NCBI RefSeq assembly: GCF_900635445.1
Contig: NZ_LR134117.1
Coordinates: forward strand, 3,410,001-3,474,000
From: Serratia odorifera
Lineage (GTDB): Bacteria; Pseudomonadota; Gammaproteobacteria; Enterobacterales; Enterobacteriaceae
Reading direction: 5' to 3'
Length of the DNA stretch: 64,000 nucleotides
Below the pieces are notes generated by a model. The model made no database searches, had not been told where the DNA came from, and saw nothing but the letters and a program-made list of their open reading frames with translations. The translations under genes were made by a program, and so were the position numbers. Shown piece by piece: positions 25,117 through 34,879 of this stretch. Each line of letters begins with the position of its first letter. Position 1 is the first letter of the stretch.

Positions 25117-25722
25117 CAACAAAAGCGAAACGGCTCAATGACATTTTCTGACTTAGCTTATCAATCAGCATGATCCATAAGTTTGGCTTAAGTCAGTCAA
25201 ACCTGCTGCGGCCTTGGCCTGGCATAAAGACCGACAATCCAGGCTTGAGCGATCGACACGCACTCGCTCTCTCATTGATTCTGTTTATCATGTCACGAAA
25301 TTAAATTTCAGATTGCTAAGAAAATTCTTAAAAAAAATTCATGTGTTGTTTTTTTATCGCTTTTTTGGTGATTTTTCCAGCGATTTAGGGTGGGGTTTAT
25401 CCGGGTTCTACCAGAAAAGTCTTATATATCATTAAATTAATGACGATATGATTTGTGCATGATAATGATAACCTTTTCCTTTGTTATCATTAATGTTTCT
25501 TTCGTAACACATCTGCGTAACATTTCGCCTTGGTGACGTTACATATCATTAAAGTGTAACGGGCGGATAGCCTTTTTTCGCCGTCAGCGTGCGGTGTCAG
25601 CCGCGAGGAACCTGTGGATTAATTGGTTTTTCTGAACTGTTGTCGTAGCGGGTTGCCGGTATCCCTCAGCAAGAAGGATACCGGCCGGCTAGCGTGCATG
25701 ATGCGTTCAGGGGCAGGCTCGG
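25117..25722. other. AT-rich rcsA upstream region with a 10-bp inverted repeat
   Basis: No gene is seen in these 600 bases. It is AT-rich, as expected for an H-NS-silenced rcsA promoter. TAATGATAAC (25463-25472) and GTTATCATTA (25483-25492) form a perfect inverted repeat spaced by 10; its left half sits in GATAATGATAACCTTTTCC, which by eye matches the 19-base Fur consensus at about 15 positions. The stretch 25619-25722 can be read as the tail of the frameshifted GH88 gene but is probably non-coding. Confidence 0.45.
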
Positions 25723-26914
25723 CTACCAATAGCGTTTCCAGCTCTGCGTCAGCCGCGTCAGGGCTTCCAGATAGAAGTAGTCCCCCCCAGCTGCAGCACT
25801 CATCAACGCCTTTGCCGCTGGCCATATGGTATACCGAATGCTTCAGCAGCCCGTCGATGGGTTCGTCGTCCTGTGCCAGATAGTTCTCGGTCAGTGATGC
25901 CATGATGCGCAACGCCATTTCTTCATAGCTGGCGCGCTCGGCGTCCAGCAGCGGTAACTGACTGACCAGTTCCAGCAGGCCGCACACTGCAATGGCCGCC
26001 GCCGAACTGTCGCGCGGCTGATCGGTGCCCAGCAGTGCCAGATCCCAATGACACACCTCATCTTGCGGTAAGCGGTTGATGAAGTAATTTGCCAGCCGCT
26101 TGGCCAGATCGACCATCTGGCGTTCACCGCTGTAGGCGAAGCTCAGCAGGAAACCGTAAATCCCCCAGGCCTGGCCGCGTGACCAACAGGAATCATCGGC
26201 GTAGCCCTGGTGGGTATTACCGTAACGCGGCTCCCCGGTGACGGTATCCATATAGTAGGTGTGATAGGTGGAGGCATCCGGCCGCACGATGTAACGCGCC
26301 GCCTGGGCTGCATGGCGACGGGCGGCATCGGCAAAGCGTGGATCGCCGGTCTGCTCGCTTGCCCAGTACAGCAGCGGCAGGTTCATATTGCAGTCGATGA
26401 TCATGCGTCCGGCCTGTTCGGGATCGTGCAGGTCGCCCCAGGCCTGGATAATGCCGGCCTGAGGATTGTAGCGTTCCAGCAAGGCTTCTGCGGCCAGTAG
26501 CGAAAAGCCGCGCGCCGGGCGGTTACCGGTCAGCCGCCAGGCGCTGACGCACGACAACGTATACAGAAATCCCAGATCGTGAGTAGCGGTATCCTGACGG
26601 CGGGTGATGCGTTCGCCAAACGACAGCACGTTAACCTCGGCGGCACGGCGATATTTGTCATCGCCGGTCAGTTCGAACGCCAGCCATAGCTGACCAGTCC
26701 AGAAGCTGGTGGTCCATTCGACGTTTTCCGTCAGCGGATAACGGCCATCGATACAGGTTTCTCCGGGAAAACGTTCGCCAAAACGCGCCATATTGCGATC
26801 GATTTTGTTCAGCACGCGGTGCCGAGCCGCATTTAAGCGCTGTGTTAGCGCGGCGCGGTCAAGTTGATGCAGTTCAATGGGACGCAACTTTTCATGAGTG
26901 ACGGATACGGACAT
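25723..26914 (-). pseudogene. glycoside hydrolase family 88 (unsaturated glucuronyl/galacturonyl hydrolase), C-terminal frameshift as read
   Basis: An unsaturated uronyl hydrolase that would cleave the 4,5-unsaturated uronic residue from oligosaccharides left by polysaccharide lyases. Family GH88 features include VEWTTSFWTGQLWLAFELTG, TATHDLGFLYTLSC (catalytic Asp), ADDSCWSRGQAWGIYGF and CHWDLALLGTDQPRDSSAAA. Near the end, a C7 run on the plus strand (25782-25788) shifts the frame after DECCSWG. Removing one base gives DYFYLEALTRLTQSWKRYW and a stop at 25723, the normal GH88 ending, for 396 residues. As read, the protein instead runs to 25619. ATG at 26914 starts MSVSVTHEKL. Third gene of the DUF2264-MFS-GH88 unit. 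Confidence 0.82.
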
Positions 26915-26937
26915 GCTGGTTTTCCTTTTACGGCAGA

Positions 26938-28218
26938 TTATCGTTTCAATGTGGTGAGATCGGCGTTCTTCGCCAGCGACGGCGCTGCACGTACCGGCCG
27001 TTTGCTTTGGCAACTGGACAGCGTAAACGCTGAAACGCCGGTGAACAGCAGGGCGATACAGCCCATGATCAGATAGGTGTGCTCAAAACCGATGCGGTCA
27101 TACAGATAGCCGGCTGGCGGTGCGATGACGATCGAACCGACGTAGATCATCGCCTGATAGCCCAGCAGGTACATGGTGGCATTGACGCGCTTGCTGAAGT
27201 GTTCGGCAATGTATTTGAATACCGAAATCAGCAGCATCGAAATTTCCATGCCGTAAAACGGTTTGATAATCGAAATCACGATCGGATCGCTGGTCAGGCC
27301 GGAGGCGATCAGGCGTGCGCCGACCAGCACACCGGTAAACAGCAATCCTTTTTTGGCACCGAAATGGTTAACCAGAAACGGGATTGCCATCATCATCAGG
27401 AATTCGAGGCCGGACTGTACGGTGCTCAGATAGCCGTACATGGCATTGCCCTGCGCCTGGCTGTCAAAGAAAGAAACGAAATAGCGCGGAAACTGTTGTT
27501 CGGCGATAAACATCATCCAGGCGACGCCGGCGACGTACAGACTGAACATCCAGAACTTGCGGTTCTTCAGCAGCATGATGACGTCGGCAAAGACGATTTT
27601 TTCTTGCGCGATGACATCGTTATTGCGCAATTGCGCTTCGCCGATACGCAAACTGAGCAGCACCGCCAGCATCAGCAGCGAGGTCGCGCTGCTGAGCATG
27701 AAATTCATCGCCGGCGAGATATTGAACAGCAGACCGGAAAACGATGCGGCCAATGCCCAGCCCAGCGATCCCCACATGCGTATCTGGCCGAACTCCAGCC
27801 CATACAGCCGGCTGAAGCGATCGGCGTAGGATTCCGATGCCGCCACCCCGGCGTACCAGCCGAGGCTGAGATACAACGCACCGATGATGATACCGATCGG
27901 CGTGTGGCTGGCGAGCAGCGGTTGATAGACATAAATGAAAAACGGCGCCATCAAGACCGAGGTCAACACCACGAAATACAGCAGATTTTTACTCATGCCG
28001 ATTTTATCCATGATGTAGCCGTAAACCGGCTTCATGATCACCGCAAAAATGCCGTTGACGGCAAACACGCTGCCGATGGTAACGCTGTCCAGTCCGGCTT
28101 TTTGAGCCAGCCACAGCGCATACAGTCCGAAGCTGGCCGACCAGGTGAAAAAATACAGGAAAATAAAACTGCTCATCTTGTAATAAGCCGATTTGGTCGG
28201 CGTGGTGAGGGCATTCAT
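26938..28218 (-). CDS. MFS oligosaccharide:H+ symporter-type transporter
   Basis: A 426-residue, 12-helix major facilitator of the oligosaccharide:proton symporter group (LacY-like fold; by eye nearest to rhamnogalacturonide transporters such as RhiT). It starts with a membrane segment (FIFLYFFTWSASFGLYALWL), shows GYIMDKIGMSKNLLYF (loop 2-3), FGQIRMWGSLGWALAASFSG and YLLGYQAMIYVGSIVIAPPAGYLYDRIG. It would import unsaturated oligosaccharides for the neighbouring GH88 enzyme. GGAG precedes the ATG at 28218. It lies 23 bases upstream of the GH88 start and 35 bases after the DUF2264 gene. Confidence 0.85.
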   Translation of the reverse strand: MNALTTPTKSAYYKMSSFIFLYFFTWSASFGLYALWLAQKAGLDSVTIGSVFAVNGIFAVIMKPVYGYIMDKIGMSKNLLYFVVLTSVLMAPFFIYVYQPLLASHTPIGIIIGALYLSLGWYAGVAASESYADRFSRLYGLEFGQIRMWGSLGWALAASFSGLLFNISPAMNFMLSSATSLLMLAVLLSLRIGEAQLRNNDVIAQEKIVFADVIMLLKNRKFWMFSLYVAGVAWMMFIAEQQFPRYFVSFFDSQAQGNAMYGYLSTVQSGLEFLMMMAIPFLVNHFGAKKGLLFTGVLVGARLIASGLTSDPIVISIIKPFYGMEISMLLISVFKYIAEHFSKRVNATMYLLGYQAMIYVGSIVIAPPAGYLYDRIGFEHTYLIMGCIALLFTGVSAFTLSSCQSKRPVRAAPSLAKNADLTTLKR

Positions 28219-28253
28219 ATCAACTCCTGTAGAGCAGATGTGTATTGTTATGG

Positions 28254-30083
28254 TTAACGCGCTATGGTCAGCGTGCGTTGTGGCGTGGTTACGACGATCT
28301 GGGTTTCGTCAATATGGCAACCCGGTTGCGCATCGCGCAGCCGGGCGGCGTGGCGATGGGCGGCGGCGGCGCAAACCAGCCAGTGTTCGCCCGGCATCAG
28401 CGTATGAACCAGTGTCGGAATGGCTGCGGTTTCGGCGAACAGAATATTACTGTTGGGCGGTGTGATGACGGTGGTGGCGGTTCGATGCCCCAGCGGGCCG
28501 AGATCGTGCAGCGTACTGAACCCATCAACGTCGTCGATGCTGCTGATGCCGTCGGCGCAGTGGCACGGCGTCGTGCGGCGATAGGGCACGGCAAAGCCGC
28601 CTTCTGCGCTGTGCAGCGTGCGCGCGCTGTTAATGTGGTGAACCCGCAGGTGCCAGTCACCACAGGCAACCAGCCAGGTGGTAATGGCGACGTCGTGCCA
28701 CGGCCTCCAGTGGCTGACGATGTAATCCGCATGGGTTGCTACCGCGCTGCACTCTCGTCGACCACGGTAGTAGCCGTCCTGTTCTGCCAGCAGCAACATG
28801 GAATCGCCGGCCGCGTGGTTGAGCGCGTAACGGCCGCGTTCAATGGTGAAGCCAAACAGGTTGGAATAGGCAAACTTGGTGTACTTGGCTTCGGTATTGA
28901 CGTAATTGTTCAGCTCCAGCTGGCCGGAGGTCAGCATGTAAACGTGTTCTGCCTCGGCGTCGTGTACCAGGATCTGGGCGGCCTGTGGAATGCTGCGCTG
29001 GCGTGCCAGCCGGGGTAATGGCCGCTCTGTGGCTTGCCAAAAGGCGTGCTGTGCTGGCAGTGCCAGCACCAGAAACAGTTTGCAGGCCCAGTATGGCGAT
29101 CCCGGCGCGTTGTAGTCCTCGGCTATGGCCAGATTGGGATAGGCATAACCGACGCTCAGTACGCCGTCGCGATCAAAAATAGGCTGTGCCAGCCACCAGC
29201 GCAGATGGCGTAGAATCAGCCCCTTCACCGTTCCCATGTCGAAAACGTCAAGTTCGGCAAATGCCACCGCACTCCAGAAGGCCGCCTCGGCAAAACGGTA
29301 GGTCAGGCTGCGGCCGAACGGCACCGCAGAGCCGTCGGCGGCAAACAGGTAAATAAAGTCCTCGGCAAAGCAACGCGCGCGTTCACGCAGACACTGGGCG
29401 CGCTGTGGATCGACATCGGCCATCAGCGCGGCATACAGCAAGCCGTAGTAATGGAATGCCATCGAAATATAATAATCGCGCGGGCGTCCCGGTCCGTCGG
29501 CATACCAGCCACCGCCAAGATAATACGCTTCCATTTTGTCGAACTGGGCAGCGATCAGCGTGGCATCGTAGGGCAAACCGGCTTGCTTAAAGCCCATTTG
29601 CACCATAATGGGGAAGTAGTTCCAGTTGTTGTTCGGAATTATCGCCGTCGCGCTTTGCTGCAACCAGGCGATCAGGTTCTGTTGCTGGGGGCTGTTGAAC
29701 TGAGACAACAGCCGGCCTTTCATCAACGCCAACCCGACGCCAAACGCCGCCATTTCCACCACCCGCTGGTCGAACTCGGCGATATCGCCCCAATAAGCCG
29801 CGTGCTGTGGGTCACTGCCGTTAACCATCGCGCTGCGATAAAATTCCCAATCATCCAGTTCATCGCCACCGGCCAGCAGAGGGAAAATGCCCCACAGCAT
29901 GCGTGACAGTCCCTCCATTTCCGCCACTTTGGCACCGTAATGCGCGGTAAAGTTACCCAGTGCAATGCCGCTTTGCCCCGCTGAACAGTAGGGCGTTACC
30001 GCAGCCAGCAGTTGCTTCGCCGCGCGTTGCATATCGCTACGCGTTGCCAGCGGGTTAGGACAATGATCGGATCTGTGATGCAT
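28254..30083 (-). CDS. DUF2264 family protein
   Basis: A 609-residue DUF2264 protein. Family features: EGLSRMLWGIFPLLAGG, NNNWNYFPIMVQMGFKQAG, YLGGGWYADGPGRPRDYYIS and AFWSAVAFAELDVFDMG. It has an alpha/alpha-barrel-like N-terminal half and a beta-rich C-terminal half, the general architecture of polysaccharide lyases and hydrolases; no activity is firmly established for the family as far as I know. Its genetic setting (MFS symporter and GH88) suggests a role in uronate-containing oligosaccharide breakdown. ATG at 30083 has GGAGAATATC upstream. No signal peptide is visible, so it is probably cytoplasmic. First gene of the unit. Confidence 0.8.
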   Translation of the reverse strand: MHHRSDHCPNPLATRSDMQRAAKQLLAAVTPYCSAGQSGIALGNFTAHYGAKVAEMEGLSRMLWGIFPLLAGGDELDDWEFYRSAMVNGSDPQHAAYWGDIAEFDQRVVEMAAFGVGLALMKGRLLSQFNSPQQQNLIAWLQQSATAIIPNNNWNYFPIMVQMGFKQAGLPYDATLIAAQFDKMEAYYLGGGWYADGPGRPRDYYISMAFHYYGLLYAALMADVDPQRAQCLRERARCFAEDFIYLFAADGSAVPFGRSLTYRFAEAAFWSAVAFAELDVFDMGTVKGLILRHLRWWLAQPIFDRDGVLSVGYAYPNLAIAEDYNAPGSPYWACKLFLVLALPAQHAFWQATERPLPRLARQRSIPQAAQILVHDAEAEHVYMLTSGQLELNNYVNTEAKYTKFAYSNLFGFTIERGRYALNHAAGDSMLLLAEQDGYYRGRRECSAVATHADYIVSHWRPWHDVAITTWLVACGDWHLRVHHINSARTLHSAEGGFAVPYRRTTPCHCADGISSIDDVDGFSTLHDLGPLGHRTATTVITPPNSNILFAETAAIPTLVHTLMPGEHWLVCAAAAHRHAARLRDAQPGCHIDETQIVVTTPQRTLTIAR

Positions 30084-30304
30084 GATATTCTCCAAATCCA
30101 TTGGTGTATCAGTGGGTTAATCGGCGATGACCGCATGTTTTTGCGAACTGACTTGCGGAAGAAATATAAATTAAAACTGCGTTTCAATTGTTATGGCGGT
30201 CACAAAATTGCCTTTTATTTAAAACCAACGTTGAAAAAAACGGCGAAAAAGGCCTTAAATTGCAAAAAACGCGGGGAAAATATTAAACGGTTGTGGTGGG
30301 GCAT

Positions 30305-31156
30305 ATGGCTGGGCAAAACTATCTGGAGCGCATTGCGCTGAACGAACGCTTTATCAGCTTTAACCGCATGAACAGCGGTAGCGCCAACTATTTTCATTGG
30401 CATCAGTGTCTGGAAATGCTGTTTGTCAGCCGGGGATACGGCATTGCGATCGTCGATAACCAGCAGTACACGCTGCGGCCTGGACGGCTGTTTATCTTCC
30501 CGCCGTTCAAACTGCATAAGGTGTTTGTCGAGCAAAACGACGCTAATCACTATCACCGTACCACGCTACATCTCGAGCACACGGTGATCGAACACTTCTT
30601 GCAGCCTTTTCCCCAGCGGCGCGCGCAGTTCCAGCGGTTGTGCTACAGCCAGAGTAATGCATTTATCTGCGATCTGGCTGATTGCCAGCTGCAGGTGGAA
30701 ACCGTTCTGGATCGCTTTAATCAGCGCTACCTGACGGGTAGCCATCAGTTGGAGGATGTGGCATTCCTGGCGCTGGAAATGATGGCGTTTCTGCCGGAAA
30801 AAGAAGGCGAAGCGCTGAAAATCTCTCAGGGAAGTCCGGCGCGTATCATGCAGTGGGTGGAAGAAAACTATCAGCATAAGTTTTCTCTGGCGCATCTGGC
30901 GGCAGATCTGGGGCGCTCAAAAAGCTACCTGTCGCGGTTGTTCAGCCGTGAAACCGGCAGCACCATTCAGGAATATCTGTTGACGCGTCGCGTCAAGCGG
31001 GCCTGCGAACTGTTGCGCAGCAGCGATCTTGCCATCGGTCAAATCGCCGCTGCGGTGGGGTTTGCCGATGCACCGTACTTCATCAGCTGTTTTAAGAAAA
31101 TGCTTGGCCAGACGCCGTTGCAGTATCGCAAGGGGGCGACTGGCCTGGGTGATTAA
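30305..31156 (+). CDS. AraC family regulator of the oligosaccharide locus
   Basis: A 283-residue AraC/XylS regulator. The N-terminal cupin-like ligand domain shows FHWHQCLEMLFVSRGYG and RPGRLFIFPPFKLHKVF. The C-terminal double helix-turn-helix has FSLAHLAADLGRSKSYLSRL and IGQIAAAVGFADAPYFISCF, then KKMLGQTPLQYRK. It is divergent from the DUF2264-MFS-GH88 operon over a 220-base AT-rich gap, so it most likely activates that operon in response to an oligosaccharide. ATG at 30305 is chosen; a GTG four codons earlier is also in frame. Its 3' end overlaps the convergent decarboxylase gene by 4 bases. Confidence 0.87.
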   Translation: MAGQNYLERIALNERFISFNRMNSGSANYFHWHQCLEMLFVSRGYGIAIVDNQQYTLRPGRLFIFPPFKLHKVFVEQNDANHYHRTTLHLEHTVIEHFLQPFPQRRAQFQRLCYSQSNAFICDLADCQLQVETVLDRFNQRYLTGSHQLEDVAFLALEMMAFLPEKEGEALKISQGSPARIMQWVEENYQHKFSLAHLAADLGRSKSYLSRLFSRETGSTIQEYLLTRRVKRACELLRSSDLAIGQIAAAVGFADAPYFISCFKKMLGQTPLQYRKGATGLGD

Positions 31157-32568
31157 CCGGCTTCCTGTCGACAGGCACGCAGCGAGTTCAGCGCGAGCGT
31201 AATATCCTGTTCTTGCGTCATCCAGTTGACCAGCGCGGCGCGTATCCCGGCCTGACCGTCAAACAGGGTCGGGGTACAGCGCACCACGCCCTGCTGATCC
31301 AGACGTTCAAGAAAACCATCTCGGGCCGCTAGCGCGTCGCCGTTGACGCCCTCGAGTGCAAAACACACCACGTTAAGATTTACCGGCGCCAGCAGGCGGA
31401 ACCCTTCGCTGGCCGCCAGTTCGGCACCCAACTGCCGTGCCAGCTTCACGTTGCGTTCCACCATATCGCGCATGCCGCTGCGGCCGTAGGCCTTCAACGC
31501 CATCCACAGCGGCAGGGCGCGAAAGCGGCGTGAGTTTTCTGGCGTTAGATGCAGGTAATTGTCCGGGCGCAAGGTTGGCGCTTCCAGATACGATGAATGG
31601 TTTTGAAACACCTGCATCTGCAATGCCAGATGGCGGGTAAATTGAATGGCGCTGTCATACGGCACGTTAAGCCACTTATGGGCATCTACGGTAATGGAGT
31701 CTGCCTGCTGCCAGCCCTCCAGCAACGAGGCAAATTCGGGAGAACAGGCCGCCACGCCGCCGAAGGCCGCATCCACGTGCAGCCAGAACGGATAACGTTC
31801 ACGCAGCGCCAGCAACTGCGGCAGGTTATCGTAGGCGACGGTGTTCACCGTGCCGGCACTGGCCAACACCAGCGTCGGCATATCAGGCTGTTCGGCCAGG
31901 CAGCGGGCCAGCGCATCAACGTCGATGGCTTCGGCGTTCGGCAACGTGCCGACGATTTTCAGCGCTTCTCGGCCGATGCCCAGCATGCTGAGTGCTTTCA
32001 CGCTGCTGGAATGCGGGTTGGCTGACAGCACGCGGATCGGTCCCAGAGCTGCTACGCCCTGTTCGGCGACGTCGATGCCGCGTTGTAAACCGAGCCATTG
32101 GCGGCCGATGGCCAGGCCGGTAAAATTGGCCATGGTGGCGCCGCTGACAAAACTGCCATTGAATGCTGCCGGCAGGCCGAGCAGTGATTTTAATTGTTCC
32201 ACCGTTGCCAGTTCTATCGCTGCCGCAACGGTGTCATGGCTGAGCAGGCTATTCTGGTCGATAACGCTAACCAACCAGTCGGCGGCCAATGCGGCCGGCG
32301 TCCCGCCGCCGGTGACAAAACCGAAATAGCGCGGCCCGGCGCTGGCGGAAATGCCGTCGGCATAATGGTGCCAAAAGTGCTCCAGAGCGGCGAGCGCGCC
32401 GTCGCCATCTTCTGCCAGAAGCCGATCGTCATTGTTTACCTGCTGGCTCGCCATTGGCGGGCAGACTGAGCGTTCGCTCAGACTGGACAGAAAATCTTCC
32501 GACCACTGGCGGGTACGTTCAAGTATCAGCGGTAACTGGGTTAAATCCTGTTGCAAAACCGGGTGCAT
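31153..32568 (-). CDS. pyridoxal-dependent decarboxylase (group II, aspartate aminotransferase fold)
   Basis: A 471-residue PLP enzyme of the group II decarboxylases (aromatic-L-amino-acid, glutamate and diaminobutyrate decarboxylases). The cofactor lysine is in VDAHKWLNVPYDSA. FVSGATMANFTGLAIGRQWL, VLASAGTVNTVAYDNL and LHVDAAFGGVAACSPEF hold the other PLP contacts (the Asp in HVDAAFGG pairs with the pyridine N). The substrate cannot be decided; it is closer by eye to the bacterial aromatic/diaminobutyrate branch than to GadA. AGGAGAAACGCC precedes the ATG at 32568. A LysR gene lies divergent 100 bases away. Confidence 0.85.
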   Translation of the reverse strand: MHPVLQQDLTQLPLILERTRQWSEDFLSSLSERSVCPPMASQQVNNDDRLLAEDGDGALAALEHFWHHYADGISASAGPRYFGFVTGGGTPAALAADWLVSVIDQNSLLSHDTVAAAIELATVEQLKSLLGLPAAFNGSFVSGATMANFTGLAIGRQWLGLQRGIDVAEQGVAALGPIRVLSANPHSSSVKALSMLGIGREALKIVGTLPNAEAIDVDALARCLAEQPDMPTLVLASAGTVNTVAYDNLPQLLALRERYPFWLHVDAAFGGVAACSPEFASLLEGWQQADSITVDAHKWLNVPYDSAIQFTRHLALQMQVFQNHSSYLEAPTLRPDNYLHLTPENSRRFRALPLWMALKAYGRSGMRDMVERNVKLARQLGAELAASEGFRLLAPVNLNVVCFALEGVNGDALAARDGFLERLDQQGVVRCTPTLFDGQAGIRAALVNWMTQEQDITLALNSLRACRQEAG

Positions 32569-32668
32569 GGCGTTTCTCCTGATAAAAATGATAGAAAGAG
32601 CTTATCGCTATTGCCAGCCGTCGATAATCGATAAAAAATACCTGTTTTGGATAGAAAGGCTAACCAAT

Positions 32669-33538
32669 GTGAATGAGCGATTACCGTTGCACCTGCTGCC
32701 GACGTTCGTTATTGCCGCTCGGCTGGAAAACCTGCGCGCTACGGCGCAACAGATTCATTTGACGCACGGCGCGGTCAGCCAGCAGATCCAGCAACTTGAG
32801 CACGCGTTGGGCTGTCCGCTGTTTGACCGCCTTGGGCGCGGCATACGGCTGAACGCCGCCGGCCGAGAGCTGCTGGCGATTGCGGAACCGGCGTTGCAGG
32901 CTCTGCAACACGGCGTCACGCGGGTGCGGCGCATTGCCGCCAGCCAAACGTTACGTATCAGCGTGCTGCCGTCGTTTGCGCATTACTGGCTGTTGCCGCG
33001 CCTGCATGTTTTCCGCCAGACGCATGCGGATATTGTGCTGGATATCGATGCGTCGCTGGTGGTACAGGATCTGGCGCAGCAGGGTTTTGACGGTGCGATC
33101 CGCATCGGCAAAGGGCAGTGGCCGGGAGTCCACGCGCAGTGGATTGCCGCCGGTGAAGTGCTGCCGGTGGCGACCCCGCTACTGGCGCAACAATGGCAAT
33201 CGGCTTTGCAGCAGGGGGCGGAAACGCTGCCGCTGTTGGAACACGATGTCACGCCGTGGCGCGGCTGGTTTCAGGCGCAGGGGTTGGCCGAGCCAGGCCC
33301 CGCGCTGGCGTCGTTCAACGACGCCGGTCTGTTGATCCGTGCCGCCGAGCAGGGATTTGGCATCGCGCTGGTGAAAAGCCTGTTGGTACAAGACGCGCTG
33401 GCGGCGGGGCGACTGGTGGCGCTGGGCGCCGCGTGGCAACCGCAGGACAGCGACTTCTATTTTGTCTGGTCGCAATCAGCCGCCGACAATCCGGCGGTAC
33501 AGACCCTGTTGCTGTGGTTACAGCAGCAGGTGCGCTGA
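32669..33538 (+). CDS. LysR family regulator, GcvA-like
   Basis: A 289-residue LysR regulator of the GcvA type. The HTH region is HLLPTFVIAARLENLRATAQ, then THGAVSQQIQQLEHALGCPL; the effector domain has LRISVLPSFAHYWLLPRLH and LIRAAEQGFGIALVKSLLV. GTG at 32669 is chosen because it gives the standard N-terminus (VNERLPLHLLPTFV) with AAAGG upstream; the long in-frame extension overlaps the decarboxylase and is unlikely. It is divergent from the PLP decarboxylase and probably regulates it. It ends 2 bases before the convergent CoA-transferase remnant. Confidence 0.87.
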   Translation: MNERLPLHLLPTFVIAARLENLRATAQQIHLTHGAVSQQIQQLEHALGCPLFDRLGRGIRLNAAGRELLAIAEPALQALQHGVTRVRRIAASQTLRISVLPSFAHYWLLPRLHVFRQTHADIVLDIDASLVVQDLAQQGFDGAIRIGKGQWPGVHAQWIAAGEVLPVATPLLAQQWQSALQQGAETLPLLEHDVTPWRGWFQAQGLAEPGPALASFNDAGLLIRAAEQGFGIALVKSLLVQDALAAGRLVALGAAWQPQDSDFYFVWSQSAADNPAVQTLLLWLQQQVR

Positions 33539-34879
33539 TTCAGCGGCGCAGCCATTCGGCCTTTGCGCTGCCCAGTGCATTCGCCGGCCGCGCCCACTGT
33601 AGCGCGGTGCCATCCAACCGTAGCGGAGCCTGCAAGCGCTGCGCTGCCCCCCACGTCGTCAGTTCGATCTCGGGATTTTCATCCTCCAGCCGTGCCGGTT
33701 GCAGCGGGGAAAGCACGTGATGCTGCGGATGCGGATTGTCAAACAGCAGTTGCGCGGTTCTCGCCAGTGACAGCCGGGCGCTGTAGCCGGTGCCCCGCGC
33801 CAGCCGCTGGCACATTCCCTCCAGCACCGCGGCGGCCATCATATAACCGGTGGCGTGATCCAATGCCTGTACCGGCAGTGGCAGTGGCATATCGCAGGTA
33901 CTCCAGACCATGCCTTCCGCCGCCAGTCCGCAACTCATTTGCACCAGGCTGTCGAAGCCGCGACGGCTGCGCCAGGGGCCGCTCCAGCCATAGGCATTCA
34001 GGCAGACATCTATCAGCCCGGGAGACAGTGTGCGCCGTTGTTCCGTGTCGTAGCCCAGCTTTTCCAACGCGCCGGCGCGATAACCGTGTACCAGCACGTC
34101 GGCCTGGCTTAACAACTGCTCGAAGGTCGTTCGATCGTGCGTATTGTGCAGATTCAAGCGGGCGCAGCGCTTGCCGAGCGTCACTTCGTGCTCCGCGCCG
34201 GGTTCGTCCCAGCCGTAGGGATCGATGCGTAAAACGTCGGCTCCGAGGCCGGCGAGAAAGCGGGTCGCGACCGGGCCGGCGATAATGCGCGTCAGATCCA
34301 GCACGCGCACCCCCTGCAACGGCCGTGCGGTCGGTAGCGGCCAATCCGCTGCGCCGACTTCCGCTTGCAGCGACTGATGGATCAGTGGTTCCATGGCCAC
34401 GCTTTTGCCCTGTATGTGTTGCCGCCATTGTTCGGTGGTGCGCATTTCCGCCGCGCAGCCGCCGGCTTCAACGATCGCCTGCTCCAGCGAGGACTTCTGC
34501 CAACTTTGCACGCTCGCTGCCAGTGATCCTTTGTCGGGATGCTCGCCCAAAACCTGCTCCACTGCCTTACGATGCCGTGGGGCATTGGTATGTAGGCGGA
34601 TCCAGCCATCGCAGGTCGCATAGTCGCCGGCCAACGGATCCCAGGCAGCCGGTAGCGTCCAGCCGACGGGGCGCAGGGTCCAGCCAAACCACAATGACGC
34701 CAAACGCCGATCGACAGATACCTGTGGCACGTTGGCGTAACGCTGTTGCAGCAGACGAGCGCAACTCAGCCCAGCAGCGGCCCAACTGGCGGTGGCGAGT
34801 TCGGTCACCGGAAACTCCGAGCTTAGCTCGCCAACGCCCGTAACGGTCACTTGCCCGAACGGCGTTTCTGTATGGCCTA

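Noticed and set aside
27079..28257. 392-residue plus-strand ORF
   Set aside because: It is antisense to the MFS transporter, is rich in His/Gln/Arg with no domain or ribosome site, and is explained by codon bias of the real gene.
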